The notes: generated from the letters alone by a model not told the origin. A DNA stretch of 47,348 nt from DASUZB01 sp036377075 (GCA_036377075.1 DASUZB010000011.1:1-47348); one strand, 5' to 3'. Counted from the first letter of the stretch, positions 8,437 to 17,066 are shown. Numbers and translations: made by a program.

Positions 8437-9660
8437 TCACGGCGCGGCCGGCCGCTCCCCGCCGATCCCCAGCGCGAGGTACGCGCACGCGAGGTCCCTG
8501 GCGCTGGTGAGGTCCAGGCCGGTGAGCTCCTCGATCCGCCGCAGGCGGTAGGCGAGGGTGTTGCGGTGCACGTGCAGCGCCTCGCTGGTGGCGCCACGGT
8601 CGTAGTCGTGGAGCACGAAGGCGTGCAGGGTGCGCAGCAGCTCCTCGTGGTCCGGGTCGGCGAGCGGCTCGAGGACCCGGGCGCGCAGCCGCGCCGCGTG
8701 CCCGGGCAGGCGGCCCATGATCACCTCCACCAGGTGGTCCTCGGCGCGGACGCGGCCGCGCAGGCCGACCTCGCAGCCGTGCTCGGCCAGCAGCACCACG
8801 TCCTCGCGGGCGTCGCCGAGCCGCTCGCGCGGCGTCACCTCCGCCACGACCAGCAGCAGTTCCGGCCCCTCGTCGAGGTCGGCCAGCTCGAGCGGCCGGG
8901 GCGACAGGCCGACCACGCGGCCGCCGTCGGTCACGGTCAGCTTCCAGCCCCGCCGCCGCAGCCGCGCCGCCAGCGCCGCGTGCCCCCGCGGCGGCCTGCC
9001 CGGCATCACCACCGCGAAGGGGGCGTAGGCGGGCTCCACCGCCACCCCGAGCCGCTCGGCGAGCTCGAGCTCGCCGAGCGCCAGCGGCGCACCGCTGCTC
9101 AGGCGCTCGAGCAGGTCCCGCGTGCGCCGCTCCTCCTCCGAGACCAGCGCGTCGCGCTCGGCCAGGTAGGTGTCGGCGACCACCGCCGAGATCCGGTCCA
9201 CGTACCGCATCAGCAGTCCCGCCGCGTCCAGCAGCGCGTCGGTCTCGTCGCTGCGCGCGTGCCGCCGGATCAGCTCCCACCCCACCTGCCCGCCGACCCC
9301 GAACGCGCGCAGCAGGTCCTCGAGCCGAACGCCCTCGCCCGCCCGGGTGCGCGCCCACTCGCGCAGCGAGTCGAAGTCCGCGTCCGCCGGCGCCACGCTG
9401 GTCACCAGCCACCGGGTCCAGCGGCGCAGGCTGCGCTGCACGCCCTCGAGGACGTCGTCCTGCGACGCGCCGGAGAGCCGCTCCAGCGCCCTGACCTCCG
9501 AGCGGAACGCCTCGGCCATCTCCCTGCTCGCCACGTCCAGGCCGATCCGGGCCACGATCGCGGCGACCCTGGCGTAGGGGTTGCCCCGCGGTCCGCCGGC
9601 CGTCACGCCAGCCGGCGGCATGGGACCCGGTTGCGAGGCATCAGGCTTCGATTGAAGCAC
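8437..9660 (-). CDS. PucR/CdaR-type transcriptional regulator
   Basis: 407 residues from GTG 9660; an ATG 13 codons in (MPPAGVTAGGPRGNPY) is an alternative, since neither has a clear ribosome site. There is an N-terminal sensory region, a GGDEF-like central segment and a C-terminal PucR helix-turn-helix (ALHVHRNTLAYRLRRIEELT), which is diagnostic. Such proteins usually activate purine, amino-acid or stress genes in cis. The neighbours are a secreted hydrolase downstream and an aldo/keto reductase upstream on the same strand, either of which could be a target; this is inference. Confidence 0.88.
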   Translation of the reverse strand: MLQSKPDASQPGPMPPAGVTAGGPRGNPYARVAAIVARIGLDVASREMAEAFRSEVRALERLSGASQDDVLEGVQRSLRRWTRWLVTSVAPADADFDSLREWARTRAGEGVRLEDLLRAFGVGGQVGWELIRRHARSDETDALLDAAGLLMRYVDRISAVVADTYLAERDALVSEEERRTRDLLERLSSGAPLALGELELAERLGVAVEPAYAPFAVVMPGRPPRGHAALAARLRRRGWKLTVTDGGRVVGLSPRPLELADLDEGPELLLVVAEVTPRERLGDAREDVVLLAEHGCEVGLRGRVRAEDHLVEVIMGRLPGHAARLRARVLEPLADPDHEELLRTLHAFVLHDYDRGATSEALHVHRNTLAYRLRRIEELTGLDLTSARDLACAYLALGIGGERPAAP

Positions 9661-9706
9661 AGGGCGCGCCGGGGGGGATCGGTGCGGGCCGGCGATCGGG
9701 CCGGCG

Positions 9707-10495
9707 TCAGCCGCGGGAGAGCCCGTCGACGCGGCGCAGCTCCTCGTCGCTGAGGGAGAAGCCGAGCACGTCGAAGTTCGACGCGATGCGCTCGCGCCTG
9801 GTCGACTTCGGGATGACCACCACGCCGTGGTCGAGGTGCCAGCGCAGGACGACCTGCGCGGGGCTCACGCCGTGGGCGGCGGCGACCTCGGCCAGCACCG
9901 GGTCGCGCAGGTTGCTCGCCTTGAACGGGCTGTAGCCCTCCAGCACGACGCCCCGCTCCCGGTGGCCAGCCTCCACCGCGGCGTCGTAGAGCGCCGGAGC
10001 CCACCTGATCTGGTTCACCTCGGGAGTCTCGCCGGTCGCGTCGGTCAGCTCGTCGAGCTGGCGCAGGCTGTAGTTGCTGACGCCGACCGCGCGGGCCAGC
10101 CCCTCGTCGCGCACGGCGAGGAGCTCCTTCCAGGTGGCCACGCGCGCCGCGGCCCGGGGCGGCCAGTGGATCAGCCAGAGGTCGACGTGGTCCGTCCCCA
10201 GCGCCCGCAGGCTGGCGGCGATGACGGCCCGCTCCCGCCCGGCGTCCCGGGGCGGCAGCTTGGTGGTCACGAACAGCTCCTCGCGCGCCACCCCGCTGTC
10301 GCGGACCGCGCGGCCGACCTCGCGCTCGTTGCCGTAGATGGTGGCGGTGTCGAGCAGCCGGTAGCCAAGGTCGAGCGCGATCCGCACGGCGTCGTAGCAG
10401 CGCGACCCCGTCATCTGCCAGGTGCCGAGGCCGACGAGGGGCATCGTGCCACCCCGCGCCAGCTTCGCGGTGGGCTGGGCGTGGTCTTCGGTCAT
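9707..10495 (-). CDS. Aldo/keto reductase (AKR5-like)
   Basis: The preferred start is ATG 10495 (MTEDHAQPTAKL) with GGAAGG 5 bases upstream; a GTG two codons earlier is possible. The 262 residues fill the AKR barrel. The catalytic tetrad is visible: Asp and Tyr in LLDTATIYGNE, Lys in VTTKLPP, His in LWLIHWP. The NADPH-binding tail motif VVIPKSTRRERIASNFDV is intact. It would reduce aldehydes or ketones, with the physiological substrate unknown. It lies downstream of an AraC regulator on the same strand with a 111-bp gap. It is full length, in contrast to the damaged aldo/keto reductase at 17435-18170. Confidence 0.9.
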   Translation of the reverse strand: MTEDHAQPTAKLARGGTMPLVGLGTWQMTGSRCYDAVRIALDLGYRLLDTATIYGNEREVGRAVRDSGVAREELFVTTKLPPRDAGRERAVIAASLRALGTDHVDLWLIHWPPRAAARVATWKELLAVRDEGLARAVGVSNYSLRQLDELTDATGETPEVNQIRWAPALYDAAVEAGHRERGVVLEGYSPFKASNLRDPVLAEVAAAHGVSPAQVVLRWHLDHGVVVIPKSTRRERIASNFDVLGFSLSDEELRRVDGLSRG

Positions 10496-10606
10496 GCGCA
10501 CCTTCCGCTCTCCTGGCCCGGCGTAGCCTCGCCCGCCGGGTGTGGTGGGCCGTCCAGGGTAGGCGCGCCGGCGCCGTGGCGCCCTGGAGGTGACCGCCGC
10601 GACGGC

Positions 10607-11479
10607 TCAGGCAAGCGTCGCCGTGCCGCGCTGGTAGACGGCCGGGGTGATGCCGTAGGTGCGGCGGAACCAGCGGGTGAGGTGGGCCTGGTCGGCGAAG
10701 CCGGTCGCCGCGGCGACCTCGGCGATCGCCGCGCCCGCCGCGAGCCGGCGCCTGGCCTGGCGCAGCCGGACCTGGCGCAGGTAGGCGCTCGGCGGGATGC
10801 CGTACACCTCCTTGAACTGGCGGCTCACCTGGAAGCGGCTCAGCCCGACGGCCGTGGCGAGGTCGTCGGCGCCGAGGTCGTCGGCGAAGCGGTCGTGCAG
10901 CAGCTCGCGGACCCGCGACGGCGCCGAGCCGGCGGGCGGCGCCTCTGCGGTCACGAGCGGGCCGGCGTGGCGCTCGACCATCCCGAGGACCACGCCCGTG
11001 ACCAGCTCGTGGGTCTCCAGCCGGGTGGCGCCGTCGAGCAGCGCGAGCATGCGGCGCAGGCGCCGGGCCAGCGGCCGGTCGTCGAGCACCGGCTCGGTGA
11101 ACAGCGGCAGCCCCGCGCGCCTCCCGCCGGCGTCGGCGAGGACGTCGGCGACCAGGTCGGTCCCCAGGTGGAGCATGCCGTAGGTGAACCCGGCCGGCCC
11201 GCCCGCGTGGCCGTCGTGGGGGTCGTCGGGGTTGAACGCCATGATCATGCCGGCGGCGCTGGCGCGGGCCGCGCCGCGGCAGCGGAACGCCTGCACTCCC
11301 TCCTCGGTCACCCCGAAGTTGTAGGTGTCGTGGCTGTGGCGGTCGTAGACGTGCCGCACGAAGTGGGCGCGCATGACCTCCACCGGCAGGTCGACCGCCC
11401 GCCGGTAGCGGGTCCACTCCGCGGCGCGGTCGCCGGCCCCGGCCGGTCGCCGTGCTGCACCATCGTTCAAGACGAGCAC
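10607..11479 (-). CDS. AraC-family transcriptional regulator
   Basis: 290 residues from GTG 11479. The N-terminal cupin-like arm contains HSHDTYNFGVTEEGVQAFRC, the AraC ligand-domain signature (aa about 45-70). The C-terminal double HTH ends with FADQAHLTRWFRRTYGITP. It is divergently arranged with the DUF2000 gene, only 55 bp between starts, so a shared operator is probable. AraC with DUF2000 is a frequently seen pair in actinobacteria. The gene it controls is likely the divergent partner and perhaps the downstream aldo/keto reductase. Confidence 0.9.
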   Translation of the reverse strand: MLVLNDGAARRPAGAGDRAAEWTRYRRAVDLPVEVMRAHFVRHVYDRHSHDTYNFGVTEEGVQAFRCRGAARASAAGMIMAFNPDDPHDGHAGGPAGFTYGMLHLGTDLVADVLADAGGRRAGLPLFTEPVLDDRPLARRLRRMLALLDGATRLETHELVTGVVLGMVERHAGPLVTAEAPPAGSAPSRVRELLHDRFADDLGADDLATAVGLSRFQVSRQFKEVYGIPPSAYLRQVRLRQARRRLAAGAAIAEVAAATGFADQAHLTRWFRRTYGITPAVYQRGTATLA

Positions 11480-11534
11480 CTCGTTGCGTGCCTACGGTCT
11501 CCAAGCAGTCCCAAGCCACCGAAGAGGAGACCGG
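11480..11534. promoter_or_regulatory. Divergent AraC/DUF2000 promoter region
   Basis: Only 55 bp separate the two divergent starts. The GAGGAGA ribosome site for the plus gene lies at 11524-11530. Back-to-back promoters and an AraC operator must fit into or overlap the coding ends. I could not pick out a convincing -35/-10 pair by eye. Confidence 0.4.
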
Positions 11535-11945
11535 GTGCGCTTCGACACCAAGCTTGCCATCGTCGTCCGCGACGATCTAATGACCTGGCAGAAGCTCAAC
11601 GTCACCGCCTTCCTGGCCGGCGCCGTCGCCTCCGCGGCCGACGGCGCCATCGGCGAGCCCTACGAGGACGCGTCCGGCCGCAAGTACCTGGCCATGTTCG
11701 TGCAGCCCGTGCTGGTGTTCCGCGGCTCCGCCGAGCAGCTCGCCGCCGCCTACGACCGCGCCGTCGCCCGCGACGTGCGGCTGGGCATCTTCACCGAGGA
11801 CCTGTTCGAAACCGACAACGACGTCGACAACCGCGCCGCCGTCGCCGCGGTCCCCTCCGACGCCCTCCGCCTGGTCGGCCTCGCCCTGCACGACGACCGC
11901 CGCGTGGTCGACAAGGTCCTCAAGGGCCTGCGCCTGCACCCGTAG
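11535..11945 (+). CDS. DUF2000 family protein
   Basis: GTG 11535 with GAGGAGA 5 bases upstream is chosen over an ATG at 11484 that would overlap the divergent regulator. The 136 residues begin VRFDTKLAIVVRDDL and contain the DUF2000 features (VTAFLAGAVASAA, YLAMFVQPVLVF). The family adopts a peptidyl-tRNA-hydrolase-II-like alpha/beta fold and has no established activity. The pairing with the divergent AraC gene suggests inducible expression. It ends close to the convergent DinB gene, with a hairpin between them. Confidence 0.85.
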   Translation: MRFDTKLAIVVRDDLMTWQKLNVTAFLAGAVASAADGAIGEPYEDASGRKYLAMFVQPVLVFRGSAEQLAAAYDRAVARDVRLGIFTEDLFETDNDVDNRAAVAAVPSDALRLVGLALHDDRRVVDKVLKGLRLHP

Positions 11946-11973
11946 CGCGCCGCCGTCAAGCCGGAGCGGTGAC

Positions 11974-12023
11974 GAGCCCGGCCGAAGAGGTCCCGGAACA
12001 GCCGGATCGCCGTCGCCGGGCTC
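11974..12023. terminator. Possible bidirectional terminator between convergent genes
   Basis: GAGCCCGGC at 11974-11982 pairs perfectly with GCCGGGCTC at 12015-12023 across a 32-base loop that has some internal pairing. It sits between the convergent DUF2000 and DinB genes and touches the DinB stop. There is no T-tract, which is usual in high-GC genomes, so confidence is modest. Confidence 0.35.
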
Positions 12024-12522
12024 AGTCGGGCCGGTGGTCGCCGACCATGCCGTCGATCAGCTCCCGCACGATGTCGACGTGGCCGGCGTGGCGCGCCGTC
12101 TCCTCGACCATGTGGATGAGGACCCAGCGCAGCGTGACCGTCGCGCCGTGCCAGGCGGTGCCGGTCGCCTCGACGTCGAGCTCGTCGATGACCTGGTCGG
12201 CGGCGGCGCGGGCGCGCCCGTAGAACGCCAGCACGTCCGCGGTGGTCTCTCCGGGCTCTATGCGCAGGTCGGCCTCGGGGTCCTCGTCGACGAAGGGCAG
12301 CGGCTCGGTCTCGCGGCCGAAGGTCTGGCAGAACCAGCCGTACTCGACGCTGGCCAGGTGCTTCACCAGGCCGAGCAGGGTGGTGCCCGACGGGACCATC
12401 ACCCGCCGCAGGGCCTCGTCGTCGAGGCCTTCGAGCTTCCACAGCACCGCGTCGCGGTGCCGGTCGAGGCTGACGTGCAGGCTCTCCTTCTCGCCGCCGG
12501 TGAACGGCACCCTCTGGGCCAT
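12022..12522 (-). CDS. DinB/DUF664 family protein
   Basis: ATG 12522 (MAQRVPFTGGEKESLHVSL) has GGAG 8 bases upstream. The 166-residue four-helix protein shows the DinB-like metal ligands: His in LLGLVKHLASVEYGWF and in the final helix WVLIHMVEETARHAGHVDIV. This superfamily includes mycothiol- or bacillithiol-dependent transferases and maleylpyruvate isomerase-like enzymes. For DUF664 members in actinobacteria, a mycothiol-dependent role is plausible but unproven. A longer in-frame extension upstream overlaps the next gene and is not coding. Confidence 0.85.
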   Translation of the reverse strand: MAQRVPFTGGEKESLHVSLDRHRDAVLWKLEGLDDEALRRVMVPSGTTLLGLVKHLASVEYGWFCQTFGRETEPLPFVDEDPEADLRIEPGETTADVLAFYGRARAAADQVIDELDVEATGTAWHGATVTLRWVLIHMVEETARHAGHVDIVRELIDGMVGDHRPD

Positions 12523-12617
12523 GGCCGCGCTCCATTCCGGTCGGGGTGGGCAGGCCCCGAGATGCAACCACGCCACCGCGACCGCGTGCCCGGCGACGGC
12601 GCGCCGGCACTGCCCGG

Positions 12618-13661
12618 TCAGCGCCGCGGCGGGTCGTGGTCGGCCGGCATGATCGCCTCGGCGGTCCGCCAGAGCCTCGGCAGGAACCGGACCACCTCGT
12701 CGGCGCGCCGCAGGACGTCGTCGGTCGAGGCGATGCCGAGGTCGGCGACCATGGCCTCGAACGCCGGCGCGTGCTCGCGCTGGACCCGCGGCGGGGCGTC
12801 CGCGGCCAGGATCTTCTGGCAGCGGGCGGAGGTCGCGACCATCCAGAAGACCGCCTCGCGGTGGCAGCCACCGTCGATCAGGTGCTGGCTCGCGTCGATC
12901 GCGATCGGCCGCGCCAGCTCGGTGACGTCGCCGCTGAAGAAGAACGGGGTCGCGGCGGCGGCCGCGGCGGCGTCGAAGGCGCGCGCGAGCTCGCGCAGGT
13001 GCCGCTCGGCACGTGGCCGGGGCCAGCGCGCGCAGCCCAGCAGCTGCAACAGCTCCGGGTACAGCTCGGCGTGGCCGTGGTCGGCGAGCGCCTCGCGCGC
13101 GGCCAGGTAGCGCAGCCGCACGGTGGGGTTGCGCAGCGCGGCGACCAGCACCACGTGGGTGGTGACGCCGGTCGGGAACAGCCACGCCGTGACCAGGTCG
13201 TGGAAGGGCGCCGAGGGGTCGAGCGCCCCCAGCCGGTCGGCGATCCGGCGCCGTGCGTCCTCGCACCTGCGCCGCACCCAGGCCCTCTCGGCGAAGCCGC
13301 GCGCCACCCGCGCCTGCAGGCGGCGCAACTGTCCGGTGGGGTCGGCGATGACGGTGTCGACGCGGAAGCTGCCGGCCAGGTGGTAGGAGCCCAGCACCTG
13401 CTCGGCGGAGGCGAGCAGGCGCCAGGGGAGGTAGGTGACCTCGAGCAGGGCGCCGCGGTGGAGGAGCTTCCCGAGCTTCGGCGGCGGCTCGTCCTGCGCC
13501 GTGACGACCATGACGTCGACGTCGGAGGCCGCCGCCAGCTCGGCGTCGCCGGGCAGCCCCACGGTCGAGCCGCTGAAGAACGCCCCCCGGAACCAGGTGG
13601 CGCCGGCGGCGTGGCGCACCACCCAGTCCGCCGCCGCGGCCCGAGCCGCTCCGACCTTCAC
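12618..13661 (-). CDS. Nucleotidyltransferase-fold protein
   Basis: The probable start is GTG 13661 (VKVGAARAAAADWVV), giving 347 residues; upstream in-frame sequence overlaps the divergent VOC promoter. The nucleotidyltransferase motif is GSTVGLPGDAEL followed by SDVDVMVV, i.e. GS-x(n)-DxD, at about residues 27-50. The remainder is helical and Arg/Ala-rich, with FFFSGDVTELARPIAID near the C-terminal third. It resembles aminoglycoside-adenylyltransferase-like and other small-molecule or protein NTases of unknown substrate. Downstream, a DinB gene follows after 95 bp on the same strand. Confidence 0.75.
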   Translation of the reverse strand: MKVGAARAAAADWVVRHAAGATWFRGAFFSGSTVGLPGDAELAAASDVDVMVVTAQDEPPPKLGKLLHRGALLEVTYLPWRLLASAEQVLGSYHLAGSFRVDTVIADPTGQLRRLQARVARGFAERAWVRRRCEDARRRIADRLGALDPSAPFHDLVTAWLFPTGVTTHVVLVAALRNPTVRLRYLAAREALADHGHAELYPELLQLLGCARWPRPRAERHLRELARAFDAAAAAAATPFFFSGDVTELARPIAIDASQHLIDGGCHREAVFWMVATSARCQKILAADAPPRVQREHAPAFEAMVADLGIASTDDVLRRADEVVRFLPRLWRTAEAIMPADHDPPRR

Positions 13662-13779
13662 GCGGCCCAGGATATCGGGGGCGGCAGCCGCGCCGAGGCC
13701 CGAACCTGATGCCCGACGCGCCGTATGTCGAGCCTCGCCCTCGTAGACTCGCGGCCGACGGCGAGCCAAAGGGGGCATC

Positions 13780-14193
13780 ATGGGCGGCGACTTCCCGGCC
13801 GAGGGGATGGAGCTGACGCACATCCTGGTCGTGGGTGACCTGGACAGGTCGCTGGCGTTCTACCGCGACGTGCTCGGGGCCGAGGTGTACCGGGAGTACG
13901 GCGGCACCTCGGTCGTGCTGCGCTTCCTGGGGACCTGGCTGCTGCTGGTCACCGGCGGTGGACCCACCGAGGACAAGCCGGACGTCACCTTCGCCGCGCC
14001 GGGCGATCCGCGCACCGTCGGACACTCCATGACCATCCGCGTCCCCGACTGCCATGCGGCCTACGAGACGCTGCGGGCTCGGGGCGCGGAGTTCCTCACC
14101 CCTCCGGTCGACCACGACTGGGAGGTGCGCGGCTTCTTCCGCGACCCCGACGGCCACCTGCTGGAGATCAGCGAGGCGAGGACCACCGGGTGA
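13780..14193 (+). CDS. VOC (glyoxalase/bleomycin-resistance) family protein
   Basis: 137 residues from ATG 13780, with AAAGGGGG upstream. The vicinal-oxygen-chelate fold is evident: an N-terminal MELTHILVVGDLDRSLAFYRD module and a C-terminal FFRDPDGHLLEISEA module, each with potential metal ligands (His and Glu). Such proteins include lyases, dioxygenases and drug-binding proteins; the substrate cannot be deduced. It is divergent from the nucleotidyltransferase gene with about 118 bp between starts. Confidence 0.87.
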   Translation: MGGDFPAEGMELTHILVVGDLDRSLAFYRDVLGAEVYREYGGTSVVLRFLGTWLLLVTGGGPTEDKPDVTFAAPGDPRTVGHSMTIRVPDCHAAYETLRARGAEFLTPPVDHDWEVRGFFRDPDGHLLEISEARTTG

Positions 14194-14223
14194 GCGCGCC
14201 GCGCCCGCGGCGGCTGGGCCGCC

Positions 14224-14309
14224 TCAGCCGTACAGCTTGCCGGCGAGGTACTTGAGGCCGCTGTCGACCTGGACGGTCACCACCCGGTGGCCGGGGCCGA
14301 GGAAGCAGC
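14224..14309 (-). pseudogene. C-terminal remnant of a cysteine synthase-like PLP enzyme
   Basis: On the minus strand the frame ending in TGA at 14224-14226 reads LGPGHRVVTVQVDSG followed by LKYLAGKLYG. This matches the extreme C-terminus of CysK/CysM-type PLP enzymes. Upstream codons (beyond about 14309) do not continue the family: no PLP-lysine or substrate-binding loop exists in the region. It is a deletion scar of about 28 codons between the VOC and PPOX genes. Confidence 0.55.
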
Positions 14310-14444
14310 CGGCCAGGCTCGGCCGTGCGAATGGCGAAGCTCGGCGCCGCTTGGCTCACTGCCCGGGCCTCCTCTCAGGATGCGCGCCGGCGGTTGTGGC
14401 TGGAGGGCCGTAACCTACTGGCCCGACGATTGGAGGAGTGTTCG

Positions 14445-14945
14445 ATGAACGGTCCAGAGACCGAGATCGACCCGCGGTTCAGCGAGCCGGACGCCGTCGC
14501 CACCGGATGGGAGGACACCCGCCGAGCGCTCGCGGAGGCCGAGCTGTTCTGGATCACCACGGTTCGGGCCGACGGCCGGCCCCACGTCTCCCCGCTCGTC
14601 GCCGTGTGGCTCGACGGCGCCGTCCACTTCGCCACCGGCGCCGCCGAGCAGAAGGCCGTCAACCTGCGCGGCAACCCGCACGTGATCCTGACGACCGGCT
14701 GCAACCGCTGGGACGGGGGGCTGGACGTCGTGGTCGAGGGCGACGCCGTCCAGGCCACCGACCAGGACGTGCTCGAACGCCTCGCCCAGGCGTGGACGAC
14801 CAAGTGGGACGGCCGCTGGCGCTACGAGGCGCGCGACGGCGCCTTCCACCACGAGGCCGGCGTGGCCATGGTGTTCTCGGTGAAGCCCACCAAGGTCCTG
14901 GCGTTCGGCAAGGGCACCTTCAGCCACACCCGCCACCGGTTCTGA
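14445..14945 (+). CDS. Pyridoxamine 5'-phosphate oxidase-family (PPOX) flavin/F420-binding protein
   Basis: ATG 14445 with a perfect GGAGGAG 7 bases upstream gives 166 residues. The split-barrel signature is clear: LFWITTVRADGRPHVSPLVAVW, then VHFATGAAEQKAVNLRGNPHV. PPOX proteins of actinobacteria often bind F420 or FMN and reduce small molecules, or bind heme or biliverdin; which applies here is not visible. The following APH-like gene starts 12 bp downstream, so the two are probably co-transcribed. Confidence 0.87.
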   Translation: MNGPETEIDPRFSEPDAVATGWEDTRRALAEAELFWITTVRADGRPHVSPLVAVWLDGAVHFATGAAEQKAVNLRGNPHVILTTGCNRWDGGLDVVVEGDAVQATDQDVLERLAQAWTTKWDGRWRYEARDGAFHHEAGVAMVFSVKPTKVLAFGKGTFSHTRHRF

Positions 14946-14957
14946 CGTCCCAGGGCG

Positions 14958-15854
14958 ATGGTCCAGGACGACGTCCACATCGACGCGGCGCTGGTGACCC
15001 GGCTGGTCGCCGCGCAGTTCCCCCAGTGGGCAGGCCTTCCGGTCACGCCGGCGGAGCCCAACGGCTGGGACAACCGGACCTTCCGCCTCGGCGACGAGCT
15101 GTCGGTGCGGCTGCCCAGCGCCGACCGGTACGCCGCGCAGGTGGAGAAGGAGCACCGCTGGCTGCCGTTCCTCGCGCCGCGCCTGCCCCTGCCGATCCCC
15201 GTCCCCCTGGCGAAGGGGGAGCCGGCCGAGGGCTACCCCTGGCGCTGGTCGGTCTACCGCTGGCTCGACGGGGCGCCGGCGAGCACCGCGCGCGTCGACG
15301 ACCTGAACGAGCTCGCCACCACGCTGGCCCGGTTCCTCACCACCCTGCAGCAGGCCGACCCCACCGGCGGACCGCCGCCCGGTCCGCACAACTTCTTCCG
15401 CGGCGGGCCGCCGGAGACCTACGACGCCGAGACCCGCAGGGCGATCGCCGCGCTGCACGGGCGCATCCCCGCCGCGACGGCGACCGCGGCGTGGGAGGCA
15501 GCCGTCGCGGCGACCTGGCAGGGCGCGCCGGTCTGGGTCCACGGCGACGTCGCCGCCACCAACCTGCTGGTCGAGGATGGCCGCCTGAGCGCCGTGATCG
15601 ACTTCGGGTCCTCCGGCGTCGGGGACCCCGCCTGCGACCTGACGATCGCCTGGACGTTCCTGTCCGGGGAGAGCCGGGAGGCGTTCCGCGCCGCCCTCCC
15701 GGCCGACGCCGCGACCTGGGCGCGGGGCCGCGGCTGGGCGCTGTGGAAGGCCCTGATCACGCTCGCCGCGCTGATCGACGCCGACCCGGTCGAGGCGGCC
15801 CGCGCCCGGCGCGTCGTCGACGACGTGCTCGCCGAGCACGAGCGATCCACCTGA
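14958..15854 (+). CDS. Aminoglycoside phosphotransferase-family kinase
   Basis: 298 residues from ATG 14958. The APH catalytic loop reads VWVHGDVAATNLLVEDG (HGDxxxxN) and the metal-binding motif VIDFGSSGVGDPACDL (about residues 195-225). An N-lobe pattern is present (NRTFRLGDELSVRLPS, EKEHRWLPFLA). Family members phosphorylate aminoglycosides, homoserine, choline and other alcohols. Chromosomal copies in actinomycetes usually have unknown substrates, so resistance should not be assumed. It lies 12 bp after the PPOX gene. Confidence 0.88.
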   Translation: MVQDDVHIDAALVTRLVAAQFPQWAGLPVTPAEPNGWDNRTFRLGDELSVRLPSADRYAAQVEKEHRWLPFLAPRLPLPIPVPLAKGEPAEGYPWRWSVYRWLDGAPASTARVDDLNELATTLARFLTTLQQADPTGGPPPGPHNFFRGGPPETYDAETRRAIAALHGRIPAATATAAWEAAVAATWQGAPVWVHGDVAATNLLVEDGRLSAVIDFGSSGVGDPACDLTIAWTFLSGESREAFRAALPADAATWARGRGWALWKALITLAALIDADPVEAARARRVVDDVLAEHERST

Positions 15855-15891
15855 CCCGCCAGGGGCACGGCCTGCCCGAGGGCAGGGTTGG

Positions 15892-16062
15892 GCGTCGGCC
15901 TTCGACGAGCTCTCCAGTTCGGGGATCACCGACATGCCACCCTGGATGGTGCAGGCCTTCGCGGAGCGGGGTTGGCAGTGGGGCATGTGGAGCGGCTTCG
16001 CCGACGCCATGCACTTCGACGGCCCGGTCGCCGACGTCCGCAGCGACGCGCAGTACCTCTGA
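15892..16062 (+). pseudogene. C-terminal fragment of M15-family D-Ala-D-Ala carboxypeptidase
   Basis: The plus frame (codons from 15892 to the TGA ending at 16062) reads FDELSSSGITDMPPWMVQAF then WQWGMWSGFADAMHFDGP. The W-G-x-W-x-G-F-x-D-x-M-H-F pattern is the metal-binding C-terminus of VanY/M15C peptidases. The N-terminal two thirds, including the first His/Asp ligands, are absent: upstream sequence is the APH-like gene. It is a remnant adjacent to a GH25 lysozyme gene, so the locus may once have held more wall hydrolases. Confidence 0.6.
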
Positions 16063-16229
16063 CGCCGGGTGCCCTGCGGTGTCTCCGCCGCGGCAAACGA
16101 GACCGCCTGCCCGGCGTCCTCTCAGGTGAACTGTCAGCCAACTGTCAGCGCTCGCGTGCACAGTCCGGTTGGGCCCAATGGACGAGCTCGACAGGCTACG
16201 GACATCTGGAGGATCGGAGGCGAGGCTTC

Positions 16230-17066
16230 ATGAAAACCGGAGCCGACATCAGCCACCACCAGGCAAGCTTCGACGCTGGGCGCTACAAGGACTCCGGCGA
16301 GCACTTCATCATCCTCAAGGCAACCGACGGCAAGACGTTCACCGACGGCACGTTCCGCGACCGCTGGGCCGACGCGGGCAGGCACGGGCTATCCCGCGCT
16401 GCCTACCACTTCGCCCACCCGGGCAGTTCGGTCAACGACCAGGCCGACCATTTCGTCCAGGTGATGCGGGACGCCGGCTTCGGTGCCGGCGACGCGTGGG
16501 CCTTGGACATGGAGGTGACCGAGGGCCAGGGACCTGGGCAACTGGTGGACTGGTCCGACAAGTGGGTCGCGCGGGTGCGAGCCGAGCTCGGCGGCGTGGG
16601 GCTGTTCTATGCCAGTACGGGCTTCATCACCGGCCCGATGGGGAGCCCTGACCACGTCCCCGGCGGAGCCTTGACCTGGGTGGCCCGCTACAACAAGCAC
16701 ATCAGCAGCCCGTGGCAAGGACTGCAGCGACCTGCCGCCTTCCCGGACCCGCCTGCGGTGTGGCAGCGCACCGACGGCACGATCGGCCGGACCAAGCGGG
16801 TCGCCTCGGTCGGGTTCTGCGACTTCAACGAGATGACCGATGCGGCGTTCGCCGCCCTGTTCGAAGGAGGAGACATGACCACCGACGAGCTGCTCGACGC
16901 TCTGGAGTCGCCTCGCGGCCAGAGGATCCTGCACGGCGTCGTCGCGGCGGAGCTGGCGACCGTGATCCGCGGCGACGACCACACCGTCGACGGCGGTACC
17001 CACAGGGACAACCTGAAGAACATCAACGCCGCCGTGCAGAAGATCAAGGAGAAGCTCCACGCCTGA
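16230..17066 (+). CDS. GH25-family lysozyme (N-acetylmuramidase)
   Basis: ATG 16230 with GGAGG about 9 bases upstream; 278 residues and no signal peptide. Residues 1-215 carry the GH25 barrel: MKTGADISHHQASFD, FIILKATDGKTFTD, AYHFAHPG, AWALDMEVTEG (catalytic Asp/Glu pair) and VGFCDFNEM. The last 64 residues (MTTDELLDALESPRGQRIL to the end) form a separate helical domain. That domain begins at an ATG (16875) with its own GGAGGAG, so a short C-terminal product is possible, as in some phage endolysin genes. Lack of a signal peptide and the domain layout suggest phage ancestry (inference). A hairpin follows the stop. Confidence 0.87.
   Translation: MKTGADISHHQASFDAGRYKDSGEHFIILKATDGKTFTDGTFRDRWADAGRHGLSRAAYHFAHPGSSVNDQADHFVQVMRDAGFGAGDAWALDMEVTEGQGPGQLVDWSDKWVARVRAELGGVGLFYASTGFITGPMGSPDHVPGGALTWVARYNKHISSPWQGLQRPAAFPDPPAVWQRTDGTIGRTKRVASVGFCDFNEMTDAAFAALFEGGDMTTDELLDALESPRGQRILHGVVAAELATVIRGDDHTVDGGTHRDNLKNINAAVQKIKEKLHA

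Noticed and set aside
12022..14157. 711-codon minus frame ending in the DinB protein
   Set aside because: Only residues from ATG 12522 fit the family; upstream part is the nucleotidyltransferase gene out of frame.
14958..15854. Antibiotic resistance gene call for the APH-like kinase
   Set aside because: The fold is clear but chromosomal APH-like kinases in actinomycetes have varied substrates; nothing here indicates resistance.
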